64,000 nucleotides of DNA, from contig ML996690.1 of assembly GCA_010356995.1 (NCBI GenBank), positions 141,101-205,100 of the forward strand, in the 5' to 3' direction. Positions 45,681-58,130 of the stretch are shown in pieces (the first letter of the stretch is position 1; every line of letters starts with the position of its first letter). The notes beneath the pieces are model-generated. The model was not told the origin of the DNA and did not search any database. It worked only from the letters and a program-made list of their open reading frames with translations. Source of the stretch: Trichodelitschia bisporula (Eukaryota; Ascomycota; Dothideomycetes; Phaeotrichales; Phaeotrichaceae). Position numbers and translations under genes: made by a program.

Positions 45681-46609
45681 GTTGATGAGGTTTCGTGAAG
45701 ATGAACCTTATCGGACGTGTAGTGGGGAGCGGGGAAGAAAGATCTTAAATGGAGGTCGGTGGGTGGTGCAGAGCAACAGAAGCAAAGCTGATGCCAAGGA
45801 CCCGTGCAGATATGGAAAGCTGTGAATTGTTGAGGGTCCGCAGGGGGTGAACTAGAGGCCCGCTGCTTGGTGAGGTGTCTTACAAAGTGTATGGTCGGAG
45901 GCCGGAGGGGTGCGCCAGAGTAGGAAGCTGTTGTGGAGCGGGGTCGAGATTTTGGAGCCGTGCGGGATGAGGGATGTGGTGCTTCATTTCTTCTTCAGTT
46001 TTTCTGCTGTGACGTTCCTTCTGTTTTTGTTCTCTTTTTTTAACCCAAGGCTGATGACGCCGCGTGAGATGCAGATCTCTCATTACCTATCGTAGACAAA
46101 GGCGCGATTTGCGATTGCAGCTTCAAATAGCGCCCCCACCACCACCACCAGCGTCACAGCACAGCTCATCCCATCCTCAAATCTTTTGGCATGCGCGAGC
46201 TCGGACCAGCCATCCTTGCCCCGCTAACGCTTGGGCCCCACCTCTTTCACCCCACTTTGGCCGTCGATGGACTGCGCACGGACCCGGTAAGCTTTTGCTG
46301 GTCGTTTTGCGAGTTGCTCGAGGCGTCGGAGCGGATAATCGTATATCCGTGCTTGCGTCACGGGACGCGGGATGTGAGTCGCTTTGTGTGTCAGCAAATG
46401 CGGGTCTTCCCTCGGCCTGACCGCCTCAGACAACAACTTACCTTACCGCCTGCCCTGCCACCTGATATTCCTCCCTCTTCACGTGTTGCCTCTGGAGCCT
46501 GGGGTGAAGACCATCGCGCCACTGTAGACTTTCCACCTTTTCTTCATCTGTCCCAGCTCTTGCATCCTCATCCTCCTCAGCCTTCACCGCCCCACCCCCA
46601 TCCGCAACC
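45681..46609. promoter_or_regulatory. Divergent intergenic region, pyruvate kinase / DUF1748 gene
   Basis: 929 bases between divergent starts, so it carries both promoters. An open frame from 46191 to 46619 crosses the DUF1748 start in another frame and has no domain-like features. A T-rich and pyrimidine-rich block lies at 45984-46046. Confidence 0.5.
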
Positions 46610-47017
46610 ATGGTTGTGAGTGCGCCTGCGGCCTCTCGTCCGGGGATCGACTGACCGAGGGATAGTTTGGCCGGTTAACCCACTACGCCTTCGACGCAGT
46701 GTTGAGTAAGTTTCGTTGCCTTGCGTGATACTGTCAGTGCTGACACTGTCCAGTCTCCGCCTTCCTCGCCGGAGTGAAGCGCTCCACCGGCCTGACGTAT
46801 GCATCCCGCGTCTTGCCCATCCCCGCGAAAGCGCAGCAGCAGCTAACAATCCCCACTCTCGTGGGACCTTAGCCCCAGCCTTAAATCAGAGAATGTCTCG
46901 GAATCGAAAGAAATCCGCAAGTGGCTTGACAACTACCTCTGGGTTGGCGAGGTGGTGATGGACCAGAGCGTCGCGCTCATGAGCGGCAGCGGCTATTTCG
47001 ACCGGAAACGGGACTGA
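46610..47017 (+). CDS. DUF1748 family small fungal protein
   Basis: Four exons: 46610-46615, 46666-46705, 46754-46796 and 46873-47017; 77 residues. The first exon codes only Met-Val. The protein reads FGRLTHYAFDAVL, then ISAFLAGVKRSTGLTPSL, then IRKWLDNYLWVGEVVMDQSV and ends YFDRKRD. This matches the DUF1748 family of fungal proteins of 70-80 residues, represented in budding yeast by a small protein reported as mitochondrial. One hydrophobic helix lies at residues about 10-28. All introns are GT-AG with CTGAC or CTAAC branch motifs. The structure is easy to miss because three introns cut 234 coding bases. Function is unknown. Confidence 0.9.
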
Positions 47018-47590
47018 TTTGACGGACATGTGACGAATCATGGCGCTGCGCGGGTTCGCGGGCGATGTTTGTGATGAAGAGACGGTTTTGCTTCTGGCAG
47101 CTGGCGTTTGGGCGGTGACACCCCTTATATCGCAGAGGCTCGGTGGTCTGGGACCGGGCGGGTTGACGACGGAGGTTTGGCGCATTCATCTCATGAAATA
47201 CTCGATTAAAATGCATCAATAAATGGATTTGACAGTCGTGTCGATGGCAATGAAGCTGTGTGAAGTGTCTAATGAAGCCCGTTGAAATGTCCAATATGCT
47301 ACGCGTATTCCGGCGAGCCTTTCCCGCCCTTCTGCACAAGTATTAGCCCATAGCCGAGGTCCGCCAACCCGCATCGACAGCCTAGCTGCACGATATGCTC
47401 TGCGGGACCGACGAATGCGGACCGACGAATGTTCTTTTAGTGGATGGCAGACCCCGCGGCTGCGGCTCTGGCGGAGTGTGCGCACGCTCGCGACCCGTGT
47501 CGGCGCAGGTGCCATGCCATGACATCAACCACCGCTGTTCCCAAAAAAAAAAGCCACAACACACACCCCCACACCCCACCACAACCCACC
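47018..47590. other. Intergenic, DUF1748 gene / myristoylation-candidate gene
   Basis: 573 bases in tandem orientation. An A-rich run (about 47542-47551) lies 40 bases upstream of the next start. No further feature. Confidence 0.5.
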
Positions 47591-48232
47591 ATGGGCGCCG
47601 CGACTTCGAAAACTGCTCGTGCAGCCACAGCTACGGCGCGTAAATACCCCGCCGCTGCTTCGCCGACTACCCGCGCCGCTGCACCGCCTGCGAGGCCGCC
47701 GCCAGAGGCCGTGGATACTGTGCCTGCGCCGGCGCGGCAGGCGCCTGCGGTGACGGAGAAAAGTACTGGTAAGCTTGCGGTAGGAGATTGAGGGATGAGG
47801 CTAATGGATGGGACAGTCATCGATCTCGACGGGCGCGAACCCGCCTACGCCGATAAACTGCGCCGCCTCGGCCCCGTGCAAACTCCCTCAATGCAGTCCC
47901 ACAGCTCCCTCCACCCCTCCGATCCCCGCAGCCAAGACGTGATGTCCGACGCCGAGTTCTTCCCCGACCGCGAGGGTGCGGCGTTCCGGTCGAATCCCGC
48001 TGTGATGACGCTGCTGGCTAGACAGGAGCTGCAACGGAGGGCGGATGAGGAGATGGAGAATGTGGGGCGGAAGGGGTTTAAGGGACGGACGTTTCTGGAT
48101 GCGAAGATGATTAAGGAGGTGTTGGTGCTTAGGATGAAGGGGGTGGAGCCGGGGGAGATTGAGAGGAGGTTGGAGTTGAGGGAGGGGGTTGTGGAGGGGT
48201 TGGGGAGTGGGAGGGTTGTTGAGCCGGTTTAG
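47591..48232 (+). CDS. Conserved-looking fungal protein with N-myristoylation signal
   Basis: Two exons: 47591-47768 and 47817-48232; 197 residues. The N-terminus MGAATSKTA fits an N-myristoylation site (Gly2, Ser6). An Ala/Pro-rich linker of about 50 residues follows. The C-terminal half looks folded: VIDLDGREPAYADKLRRLG, then DAEFFPDREG, NPAVMTLLARQELQRRADEE and RTFLDAKMIKEVLVLRMKGV, which ends in a helix-turn-helix-like pair (EPGEIERRLELREGVVEGLG). I believe it belongs to a fungal family of unknown function but cannot name it with certainty. The last 200 bases of the coding strand are very G-rich. A membrane-peripheral location is inferred from the lipidation signal only. Confidence 0.8.
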
Positions 48233-49363
48233 AGGGAGGTAGACCGGTCATGATATCTCAAGCTTCTGTTCGACTCTGAGGTTTGTCCGCTCCATGTTCG
48301 CGGGCTTTCATGCTGATGTGTAGAGTTACCGTATAGCAGTTCTCGTGAAGCGTCGAAGCTCCTGTCTACTAGATTCGTTCGACAAAGGCGCCATGACATA
48401 CTCTCGCTACTGACACCTATCCGGCTTGAGAACGGAACAAGTGTGCTATCTATGGAGCCAGCAAAACACTGCTCTACGAATCCAAGTGGACGCCGGGACA
48501 CGACAGGCCTCAAACGGTGACTGCGAGGCACCCATTATGTCACGTCTGCCGCGCTCTCTCTGGTGAATGGCAGGGTTTTGAATGTGTGCCAATCCAATAT
48601 CATCGGAGCCATTGGCGACACTCTTACCTCTTCAACAACGAACGGTATTAATGGCAGGATTCAGCTTGTTGAGTACAACCTACGAAGCCAGTTGGCAAAG
48701 TGAACATGAAAACACCGAGATTTCAAGAGTGGCCAAGTACATCAAAGATGCCGAATAGCGCAGCTTCCGAATCCGGGGGCGACTGGAAGCTAAAGTAATC
48801 AAGCATCACCAGGCATTACCGTTTAAGTGCTTCCCATATCAGCACTAACCCAATTTATTCCACAGCCGCCGATCTTGCCTACCAGTGATGAAAAGCTAGC
48901 GCCACAGTAGTGGGGAAATGCGTTCATTGCCGCCGCTGTCAAAGGTGACGATCCGGCTGTACCCTGAGTGACAAGGATCCATCGCCCCCGTGGTTGTTTC
49001 CCACAGCGATACGCCCCACCAAAGCGATGCCGTATCCCTTCTAGCAAGCCGTGAATCGACCCTATAAACCGGCTCCAACAACACTCGCACAACGTGAAAG
49101 AACGAGTGAATGACAACAATCCCCCTCCCTTCCCCCGCCCTACCGTTTGTGCCACCCGCTTGGCACGGCAAGGGTTAGACAAGCCGCAGCATCGTGAATT
49201 CCACCCCTCCGACGTCATCGTACCCTAGCAAGCGCGTTCTGCGCGAACCCGCCTCCTAATAACCTGTTCTTCACCACCCTACAGTATACCCACTTGCATT
49301 CAACCCCTTATCTGCGAAAATCATCCTGCACGTCTCAGAACGATCGTCACATCAACCGCAATA
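48233..49363. other. Intergenic, 1.1 kb, upstream of the eisosome gene
   Basis: Holds the promoter of the Pil1/Lsp1 gene. Frames on the minus strand near 48823-49218 have no recognisable features. Nothing else seen. Confidence 0.45.
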
Positions 49364-50694
49364 ATGCATCGTGCCTATTCTATTCGGCACCCGCGCGAGC
49401 AGTCCAAGGCCGAGCTCGAGAGCCCGCTGCCGCCGCCGGCGTCGACCAAGTCGGGCCGCTTGTTTAAGGGGAGCATCGGTGGGTCGTCTCGGGAGCAGCT
49501 CGGTACTTCTTGTGCGCCGTTTTGCGGCGGAGAAGACGAGCGCATTTGCGTGGTTCATGGCTGACGGCTGCAGGACACTCGTTTCGCCGCTCGACGGCGG
49601 GCGCGTTTGGGCCCGATCTGGCCAAGAAGCTCATGCAGCTGGTTAAGATGGAGAAGAACCTCATGCGCAGCATGGAGCAGGTTAGCCGCGAGCGCATGCA
49701 GGCTGCAGTACGTATCCGCGACAGCGTTATTGGCTATGCTGACTCTGGCAGCAACATCTCTCCATCTGGGGCGAGACGTGCGACGATGATGTCTCGGACG
49801 TTACGGATAAGCTAGGTGTCTTGCTATATGAGATTGGGCAGCTGGAGGACCAGTTCATCGACCGCTATGAGCAGTACCGCGTCACGCTGAAGAGCGTGCG
49901 CGATATCGAAGTCTCGGTGCAGCCGAGCCGCGACAGTACGTATACACAGACGGCAGATGGAATGCGCTGACGTCAACCCCAGGGAAGCAGAAGATTATGG
50001 ATCAACTGCATCACCTCAAGTACAAGGAGCCGAACTCGCCGAAGGTCATGATCCTAGAGCAGGAACTGGTGCGCGCCGAAGCGGAATCGCTGGTCGCCGA
50101 GGCACAGCTCTCCAACATCACTCGCAACAAGATCAAGCAGGCGTTTGAGTACCAGTTCGACGCGCTGAAGGAGCACAGCGAGAAGGTGGCCATCATCGCG
50201 GGGTACGGCAAGCACCTCCTGCAGCTGATCGACGACGTGCCCGTCACGCCCGGCGAGACGCGCGGCGCGTATGACGGCTACGACGCGAGCAAAGCGTAAG
50301 TAGCGACCGGGTGGTAAACAAACGTGGCTGACGTATCCGCAGCATCATCCAGGACTGCGAAGACGCGCTCACGAACTGGGTGCAGAAGAACGCCTCCGTC
50401 ACCACCAGCCTCTCAACCCGCGCACGCACCCTCTCCCAGCGCCGCAAGAACCGCATCGCCCAGCGCCACAACGAGGGTCACGATCTCTCGGGCCAAGACA
50501 AACCGCTCCGCAGCCCCGATTCGGATGAGTGGGAGCCGGAAAACACGCGCCAGCTCGAGGCCGCGGAGACACACAACGTGGAGGCGGATTCGGAGGACGA
50601 GGTCGAGGACGACTATGTCATCCGGTCCAACGGCGAAAACGGCGAGAAGCGCGGCAGAAGCCAGGAAAGGGCGGCTGTGGTTGCCGGGCACTAG
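49364..50694 (+). CDS. PIL1: Eisosome core protein, Pil1/Lsp1 BAR domain
   Basis: Five exons: 49364-49478, 49574-49707, 49752-49935, 49983-50295 and 50343-50694; 365 residues. Pil1/Lsp1 proteins polymerise on the inner plasma membrane to form furrow-like eisosomes. The N-terminus MHRAYSIRHPREQSK and the segment HSFRRSTAGAFGPDLAKKLM are typical, and are followed by the BAR helices: KMEKNLMRSMEQVSRERMQA, LSIWGETCDDDVSDVTDKLG, YEIGQLEDQFIDRYEQYR and KQAFEYQFDALKEHSEKVA. The C-terminal 80 residues are acidic and probably disordered (EADSEDEVEDDYV). It could equally be called LSP1, since filamentous fungi often carry PilA and PilB paralogues. A CTGACGT branch motif occurs in introns 3 and 4. Confidence 0.95.
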
Positions 50695-52054
50695 GCCCTG
50701 GTCTTAAGTTGGCTGGGCTGAAATCTTCTAGAGGAACTGCTGGAGGCGGGAAATTCTTGACCAGGGGGGCTAGTGGGGCGTCTGGAGTTGGAATACCTAC
50801 TGAGGACGATACCTGCAGGGGCTGCACATTGCAATTCGACGGGGTTTTCATGCGGTCAGGCGCTACATGTTCGGGGATTCGCTTCCTTTTCTTCTACTTA
50901 CACTTTGATATCGTGTTGCGTTAAACTTTTTTGCTCTCCCTGTTTGAGGGAATCGGGCCTGAAGCTGTTGCCTAATGATGTGCTTCGTAATGCAGGTGAG
51001 GGATGGTGGGGGAAGGGAGAGCGAGTTGTCGCCTTCTACGGTAGCCGCGGTTAAGCGGTCATGCGTATGTTCCTGAGGGGACGGGGAGGTGAATCCTTCG
51101 ATAACATCAGAATGTTTCTGCCTGATCTTCATGGTCCTGATAGCCCAATGGGGCAATATTCAGCTCTGCGGAGCTCTGCGGGCTAGGGCAAGCTAAAGCT
51201 TGTACAGGCTTCGCTTGCAACCCTCGCCCCTCCTCTCCAAGTGCCTATTTTCAGCCAAACGGTCTACATACCTGCCTTGTCAAGTCAAGGGATTGCAAAA
51301 AGTCGGGAAAATTCATCTATGAGTCTACGGTTTCACCGCGAAAGAGCCGATCAAAAGCGCCTTACCGTATGCGCATTCCTGTCCCTCAGCGGAGTCATCT
51401 ACTGCCTCCCCCGAATGTACCGGGTCCTCAAGGCGCCCCAAGCCCGGACCTGCACCTCGCGCGCCTTTTCCGACCGCGACGTCCTCTACCACTTTTCACC
51501 CCACCATCTCCCCCCCACCTTCTCCTCCCCCGACCATGCTCAATATACCCGATAGATCCCGCGCCCAGCATCAGCCCTACCTGTCCCCCCCCCCCCCCCC
51601 AACAGCCCCCCCCCAGCTTCTCATGCCCTTTTCCCGTTGCCTTCCTCCCTAGCCGTGGCGTCGCGTGCAGCGAAGGCAAGGTCCAGGCCGCGAGGCCGCA
51701 GCTTGCCGGGACCGTGCCGGTGCGCATGCGCGCATGCATGGAGCGCGCAGCTGCGCTACTGTGTACCTACACACCGCCGGTGTCCGCTTCGGATTGGAAG
51801 GTGCGCGGATCCGCGCTGGGCTGCCTTCCGAGCCTCGCGCGGGCGCGGCTGACTGGTGGGGTGTTTTTTGGTGGACGGTACTTAGAGTGAGGGGGGGGCA
51901 GGTGTTTGTGAGGTGCTGGTTTTGAGATTTCTTTTGAGAGTGGATAGTTTGATTGTGGGATTTTTTGATAAGAGGGAGATTTAAGGAAGATTGATACGGA
52001 ATCTTGGATTGAATTGTGCTGACACCGGACGCGCGGATTGAATTGCGAGACACG
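50695..52054. other. Intergenic, 1.4 kb, upstream of the ABCC transporter
   Basis: Contains a poly-C run of about 16 bases (51585-51600) and a strong C-rich to G-rich switch near 51650. No gene supported. It must hold the ABC transporter promoter. Confidence 0.45.
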
Positions 52055-55000
52055 ATGCTCGCCTGGGACCTCGGGCTTCAAATTGCGGTGGCGGCGGGAG
52101 TTGCTGTGTCTGCTGGGTTCGCGTCGACGAAATTGAGGAGAAGACCGTATGATGAGAAGGTTGATGGGCATCTTTACCAGGACAAGGACGGGATTGCGAG
52201 CGAGGAGAGTCAGCGAGCCTTTTCCGTCAAGGTGCAAAATGTGCTTGGGAGCTTGATCGTGCTGCTCGGCTTTGGGATCGCAGTTGCGGGCGTGCTCTAC
52301 GAGACGGCGGTGAGGCGGCATTTTGGCGGAGTGGAGGAGTGGGTTAGGTTGGGTGTTTGGGTGAGTTACCTCCGGTGTCGGCAGGGCCGCGGGAATCAGC
52401 CTTGCGCCGTGGAACTCGGAAGGGAGGGCAATGGCTGACAATTGTAGGCACTCCTCGCCCTCCAGCAGCTCTACGTGCTCCGCGCAAGAGATCCGCTCCA
52501 ACGCTTCGACCTCGCGCTCCTCGGCAGCGTGTCCTACCTCCTCGCCCTCGGCCCGTACGCCATCTCCTTCTACGCCCTCCTACACCATGAGCACAACCTA
52601 CGCTTCGGCGCCGCGACCAGCAGCCTCGCGCTCTGCATATCCGGCTTCTTGCTTAGCATCGCCTACCCGCGCAAACCGATCGTGTACAGCGGGGGCCGGC
52701 GCGTGGACGGCGAAATGGCCGCCAGCATGCTGGGGCGCGTTACGTTTGCGTGGCCTAGCTACATCATCGAGGCGTGTCGCGGGGGCAAGCAGTTCGAGTA
52801 CGAAGACTTGCCGGTGTTGGATCATAGGGTGAGGGCGCGGGATTTGTTCGATGCGTATGAGGCGACTGCCGGGGGAAGGACGGCGTTGTGGAGGCTGCTC
52901 AGGCATCATGCGCCGCAGTTTGGGTTGCAGTATTTTTTGACGGTTGTTGATGCGGTGCTTATGATTGGGCCGCAGATTGCGATGTATAATCTGCTGAGGA
53001 TATTGGAGGCGAGAGATGCGGGGGGGAGGGTGAGTACGGCGGGGGCATTGGTTTGGGTTTTTGCGTTGGCGGTGGGGATAGTTGTGGCGGGCTTTGTGAA
53101 TAATTGGTTCTGGTAGGTCTCTCACGGGTTTATACGCAGGCAAGGCTGACCGGACAGGTGGGTTGGCTATGGCATGCTCAATATCCCCCTCCGCGTACAG
53201 CTCGCGGCGCTCATCTTCACAAAGGCGATGCGGCGGAAGGACATCAAAGGCGTAGACCCGAAGAAGGAATCCACAACCGTCGAACCCGCCGACCTAGCCG
53301 AGGCGGATGGCACCGAGGAAGCGGTTCCTCCGGTCAAAGGCGACGACGGCGGCAAGAAGCCCGAAGCCAAAGCCGAAGACGACGACGCCAACGCCAGCAT
53401 GCAGAAGACGCGCCAGGGCGTCATCAACCTCATCGGCGTAGACGCAAAGCGCGTCGGCGACGCCGCCAACCTGAACAGCATGCTCCTCGGCGCCGCGTGT
53501 CGGCTCATCATGGCTCTGACCTTTGCGTACAAGCTGCTGGGCCTGCCGAGTCTGGCGGCTGGGTTGAGTCTGCAGCTTATTATCATTCCGCTGAATATCC
53601 ACTTTACGCGCCAGTATACGACGAAGCAGGACGAGGTTATGGCGGCGCGCGACCGGAAGCTGGCGGTGCTGAATGAGGCGCTGAGCGGGATTCGTCAGAT
53701 TAAGTTTGCGGCGTTGGAGGATGCGTGGGAGAACCGCATTATGGCGGTAAGGGAGAAGGAGCTTAAGGCTGTGTGGGGTGCGATGATGGCCGATGTGTGC
53801 CTCATGGCGGTTTGGATCGGTGGCCCTGTCCTGCTGTCTGCGGTCACGATCACGACGTACACGCTTCTGCACGGCGGGCTGCCGCCCAGCGTCGCCTTCA
53901 CTAGCATCTCGCTCTTCAGCCAGATCGAGAACGTCCTCGCCTGGATCCCGGAGATGACGACGAACCTCATGGATGCGTGGGTCAGCTTCAAGCGTATCAA
54001 TACCTACCTCGAGGGTCCCGAGCGCGGCGATGTCACGCAGAACGGCGAGACTATCGAAATGGTGGATGCGAGCATTGCGTGGCCTGCGGGCGAGCCTGAC
54101 CCCGAGGCGTTTACCCTCCGGCACGTCAATCTCGCCTTCCCGCCCGGCGAACTGAGCGTCGTATCCGGCCGCACGGGCTCGGGCAAGAGTCTGCTCCTCG
54201 CCGCCATCCTAGGCGAAGTCGAGGTTCTCGCCGGGAGTATTAAGGTTCCGCGGCCGCTGCCGGAGCACGAGCGGCACGACGACAAGGCCCATCCCGGGAA
54301 CTGGATTCTGGAGAGCGCGATCGCATACGTGGGCCAGCAGCCGTGGATCGAGAACGCGTCGTTCCGCGCCAATGTCACCTTTGGCCTGCCGCTGGATGAG
54401 AGCCGCTACCGGGCTGTCATCTCGGCGTGTGCGCTGGATGCGGATCTGGCTATCTTGCCCGACGGCGATTCGACGGAGATTGGGGCTAGTGGGATTAATC
54501 TCTCGGGTGGGCAGCGGTGGCGGATCACGCTTGCCCGCGCACTGTACTCGCGCGCTGGGATATTGATTCTGGATGATATTTTCTCGGCGGTGGATGCGCA
54601 TGTTGGGAAGCATATCTTCGAGCATGCGCTTACGGGCGATATCTGTGAGGGCCGAACGAGGGTGCTGGTTACGCACCATGTGGCGCTGTGTGCCCCGCGG
54701 ACGAAGTACGAGGTTCGGCTCGGGAACGGCACGGTGGAGTATGCGGGCTATGTGCAGCGGACCGAAGACGGCGAGCCCCAACCCGTGCTTACCGATGACA
54801 CCGAGGCCGAAGAAACCATAGCCGAGCGCGTGGCGCTCTTCCACGAAGCCGAGAACGGAGCGCCCAACGACACGGCGAATGGCACAACGAACGGTACGGC
54901 AAACGGCGAGAACGGAGCCACGAAGCCCCCGACCGCGGACATCATCGACGGGGCCCCGAAGGCGCCGCGCAAGTTCGTCGAGGAGGAGACGCGCGAGGAG

Positions 55001-56925
55001 GGCTGGATCCGCTGGCATGTGTACACGCGGTATCTCGATGCCTGCGGCGGCGTGCCCTTCTGGGTCGTCGTCATCGTCATCTTCAGCGGATACCAGTCCA
55101 TCGTGCTCGCACGCGTAAGTCCCCTCCATCCTTATCCCACCCTATCTTGCTGACCCCCAAGTCCTGGGTTCTCCGCCTCTGGACCCAGCAGTACAAAGCC
55201 GAGTCCTTCAGCGCCGCCTGGGCGCCCACAACGTCCACATTCATCATCTCCGCCCCCCTACGCACCACCGAATTCCCCGCCTCCCTTAAATTCTACCTCT
55301 CCCTATACACCGGCTTCGCCTCCGGAATGGTACTCACCGGCGCCCTCCGCTGGCTCTGGATCTTCTCCGGCTCCATCAAAGCCTCACGCCTCCTCTTCCG
55401 CTCCATGCTCCACGTCGTGCTGCGCGCCCCGCTCCGCTGGCTCGACACCGTCCCCGTCGGCCGCGTGCTTAACCGCTTCACCGCTGACTTCAACGTCACA
55501 GACATGAGCGTCGCGAACAGCCTCGCCGCCTGCGTCACCTACATCATGATGGTCATCGGCGTGTTCGCGGCGGGCATCATCGTTAGCCCCTGGATGGTGC
55601 TCTGCGCCGCGCTGCTCCTCCTCGTCTGCACGCACTACAGCTTGTACTACCTCAATGCCGCGCGCCAGATGAAGCGCCTCGAGTCCACCGCCAAATCCCC
55701 GATTTTTGACTTTTTTTCCGCGGCGCTGGCGGGCGTGACCACCATCCGCGCGTTTGACAAAACGCCCACCTTCACCAATGCTATGTTCACGCGCGTCGAT
55801 ATCCACGCCCGCGCGCTCTACTACCAATGGCTGCTAAACCGCTGGCTCGGGAGCCGCTTCGCCGTCGTCGGCGCGCTGTTCAGCTTCGTCGTCGCCACGC
55901 TCGTCGTCAGCCTCAAGGGCATGGACGCCGCACTGTCGGGCTTCGCCCTCGGCTTCACCCTGCACTACACCGAGGTTGTCTCTGCGTTGTTGCGTAATTT
56001 TGCGCAGGTAGAGCTCGGCATGAACGCCGCAGAGCGCATCCTCGAGTACACAGACCTCCCCACCGAACCCGATGCCGGCGCCGATCCCCCCGCCGCCTGG
56101 CCCAGCGGCGGCGAAGTCCACGTCCGCGACCTGGAAGTCGCCTACGCACCCGACCTGCCGCCCGTGCTTACGGGCTTGACGTTCAAAGTCGGCAAGGGCG
56201 AGCGCGTGGGCGTAGTCGGGCGGACGGGCGCCGGCAAAAGCTCGCTCACGCTCGCACTGTTCCGCTTCCTAGAGGCGCGGAAGGGAAGTATCGTGATCGA
56301 CGGGCTAGATATCGCGTCCATCCGGCTCGGGGTGCTGCGGTCCCGTTTGGCGATTATACCACAGGATCCGGTGTTGTTCTCGGGGACGGTGAGGAGTAAC
56401 CTCGATCCGTTTGAGAGGCATGGGGATGAGGAGCTGAGGGAGGCGCTGGTGCGGGTGCAGCTTGTGGGTGGGGAGGAGGGGAGTGGGGTTGCTACGCCGG
56501 TGGATGGGACGCAGACGCCGGGGAATACGAATGTGTTTGCTAGTCTTGGGAGTGCGATTAGTGAGGGGGGGCAGAATTTGAGTCAGGGCCAACGGCAACT
56601 CCTCTGCCTGGCGCGGGCCATCGTGGCGCGGCCGCAGCTTATGGTCCTTGATGAGGCGACGAGTGCGGTGGACAAGGTTACCGACGGGTTGATTCAGCGG
56701 AGTATACGGGAGGAGTTTGAGGGGAGTACGTTGCTTGTTATTGCGCATCGGTTGAGTACGATTGTGGATTTTGATAGGATTTTGGTTATGAGTGGGGGAC
56801 GGGCGGTGGAGTATGATTCTCCCAGGGTGCTTTTGGGGATTGAGGGGGGGGTGTTTAGGGGGATGGTGGAGAGTTCGGGGGAGGGGGAGGTGTTGAGGGA
56901 GATTATTATGAGGGGGAGGGAGTAG
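52055..56925 (+). CDS. ABC transporter, ABCC (MRP) subfamily, full length
   Basis: Four exons: 52055-52360, 52448-53112, 53158-55114 and 55162-56925; 1,563 residues, all in phase. ABCC pumps export or sequester glutathione, bile-acid-like and other amphipathic conjugates, often into the vacuole. An N-terminal membrane part precedes two TMD-NBD halves. NBD1 has Walker A GRTGSGKS (near 662), NLSGGQ and ILILDDIFSAVDAH, where the catalytic Glu is Asp as usual in ABCC NBD1. NBD2 has GRTGAGKS (near 1329), LSQGQ and LMVLDEATSAVD and looks fully catalytic. An acidic/Lys-rich insert sits in TMD1 (residues about 360-400) and an Asn-Gly-Thr repeat in the linker (TANGTTNGTANGENG). The start is the first ATG in frame. 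The substrate is unknown; resemblance to Ybt1/Bpt1-type vacuolar pumps is only general. Confidence 0.94.
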
Positions 56926-57095
56926 ATGGTGTTGATGGGATGTTGGTGGGCTGGGCCGCGATAAATTGGATACAGGTTGGGAAAAGCAAAATTAGTTCTA
57001 GTTCTAGCTATAGAGATGAAATCATGGAAAGTCATTGCAACCAGCCGTTTACACCTGTACTCAACAACGCCCTAGCAACAAATCAGCCCATTACA

Positions 57096-57551
57096 TCAAG
57101 AACTCGTTTCGGTTACAAGGTCCCCCGGCACCACCTTCCTAATCCTCTCATCAACAACGGGCGTCGCCAACGTCCCCTCGCACAGCACCTCGGTCGTGAC
57201 CCAGGCATCGTCCCAAGGGAGCCAGAGGGGAGCAGAGCCGCAGCCCGTGGTCTTATGCGGCACGTCTTGGTTCCAACGCTTGACGTGCAGGTCGCACCCC
57301 CCGCACTCGACGACCGCGGTGGAGGTCTTGGTTGTAAGGTATGTGAAACACGGCTTGTAGAAATCTTGGTTGCCGTTGTGGAGCACCGTGGTGGTGCATT
57401 TGGAGCCGTGTGTTTGGCAGGGGCCTGGGACGATGGTGTCGAGGTCGTTGATGCGAGTTCCAGTTGGAGTGGGGGCTGCGCAGCCTGCTTGGACGAGGGG
57501 GATGGCGAGGGATAGGAGGAAGGTGAGGGCCGTGAGAGTGAGGGAGTCCAT
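57096..57551 (-). CDS. Small secreted cysteine-rich protein
   Basis: A single exon of 151 residues. The signal peptide is clear (LTLTALTFLLSLAIPLVQAG). The mature part has eight cysteines (GC, PC, KC, PC, EC, GC, GC, LC contexts), an even number that would allow four disulphides, plus WNQDVPHKTTGCG and LWLPWDDAWVTTEVLCEG. I do not recognise the family. A probable 5' UTR intron lies just upstream: a GTAAGT on the minus strand near 57622 and an AG near 57571, 20 bases before the ATG. Size, secretion signal and cysteine content fit an effector-like or wall-associated protein, but that is only inference. Confidence 0.75.
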   Translation of the reverse strand: MDSLTLTALTFLLSLAIPLVQAGCAAPTPTGTRINDLDTIVPGPCQTHGSKCTTTVLHNGNQDFYKPCFTYLTTKTSTAVVECGGCDLHVKRWNQDVPHKTTGCGSAPLWLPWDDAWVTTEVLCEGTLATPVVDERIRKVVPGDLVTETSS

Positions 57552-58130
57552 TGTGCTGGCTTTGTGGGGGCTAGTTGGAGTCTGATGGAGTTGGGGATGG
57601 GAGGCCTGGGTGAGACTTACTTGGTAGATGGTTGGCTTGGGATAATTGAAGTTGGTTGTGGGTGTCTAGGAAAGTTGAGGAGTGCTGCGAGTGAAGTGAG
57701 TTGAGTTCTGTAGAAGTTGACGGCAGCCTTTATACATGGCGAGACGGAACACGGCACTCTGGCCGTACCTGCGTACGTCGGCTTTTCGTGGATCTTTGGG
57801 TCGCTTCAGGGACTTGAACCCACTGGATTCGAAAGCCTATTATACACATAGATGAGAAAGCTAGTGTAGCGTAGCCTCCAAGTAGTAGCCCTAGAGAGGA
57901 ACATATGTGGCGTGTGTGCGGTGTATAGGCTGTAGCTTCTCAGATCTCGGTGTGGTGAAATGCCGATCCTAGGGAAGGTCACATTAGCGGTCCGCAACAC
58001 GTCTCCTCATAAGTTGAATGAAGAAAACCCGTTTCTGAAGCGTCATTAGTGTACGCACTCCAAGCGCTAGAGAGAAACAAACTTCCGTCCGATCATCACC
58101 AGATGGACACCATCAAGGTGCAATGGGTCC

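Noticed and set aside
46191-46619. 142-codon frame upstream of the DUF1748 gene
   Set aside because: Overlaps the DUF1748 start in another frame, ends in Pro/His low complexity and resembles no family. More likely promoter and leader.
48823-49218. 131-codon minus-strand frame upstream of the Pil1 gene
   Set aside because: No family-like motifs, and it would occupy the promoter of the eisosome gene.
57790-57835. tRNA-like T-arm on the minus strand (GGGTTCAAGTCCC context)
   Set aside because: No matching acceptor, D or anticodon arms can be folded around it and the T-stem pairs only three bases. Chance similarity.
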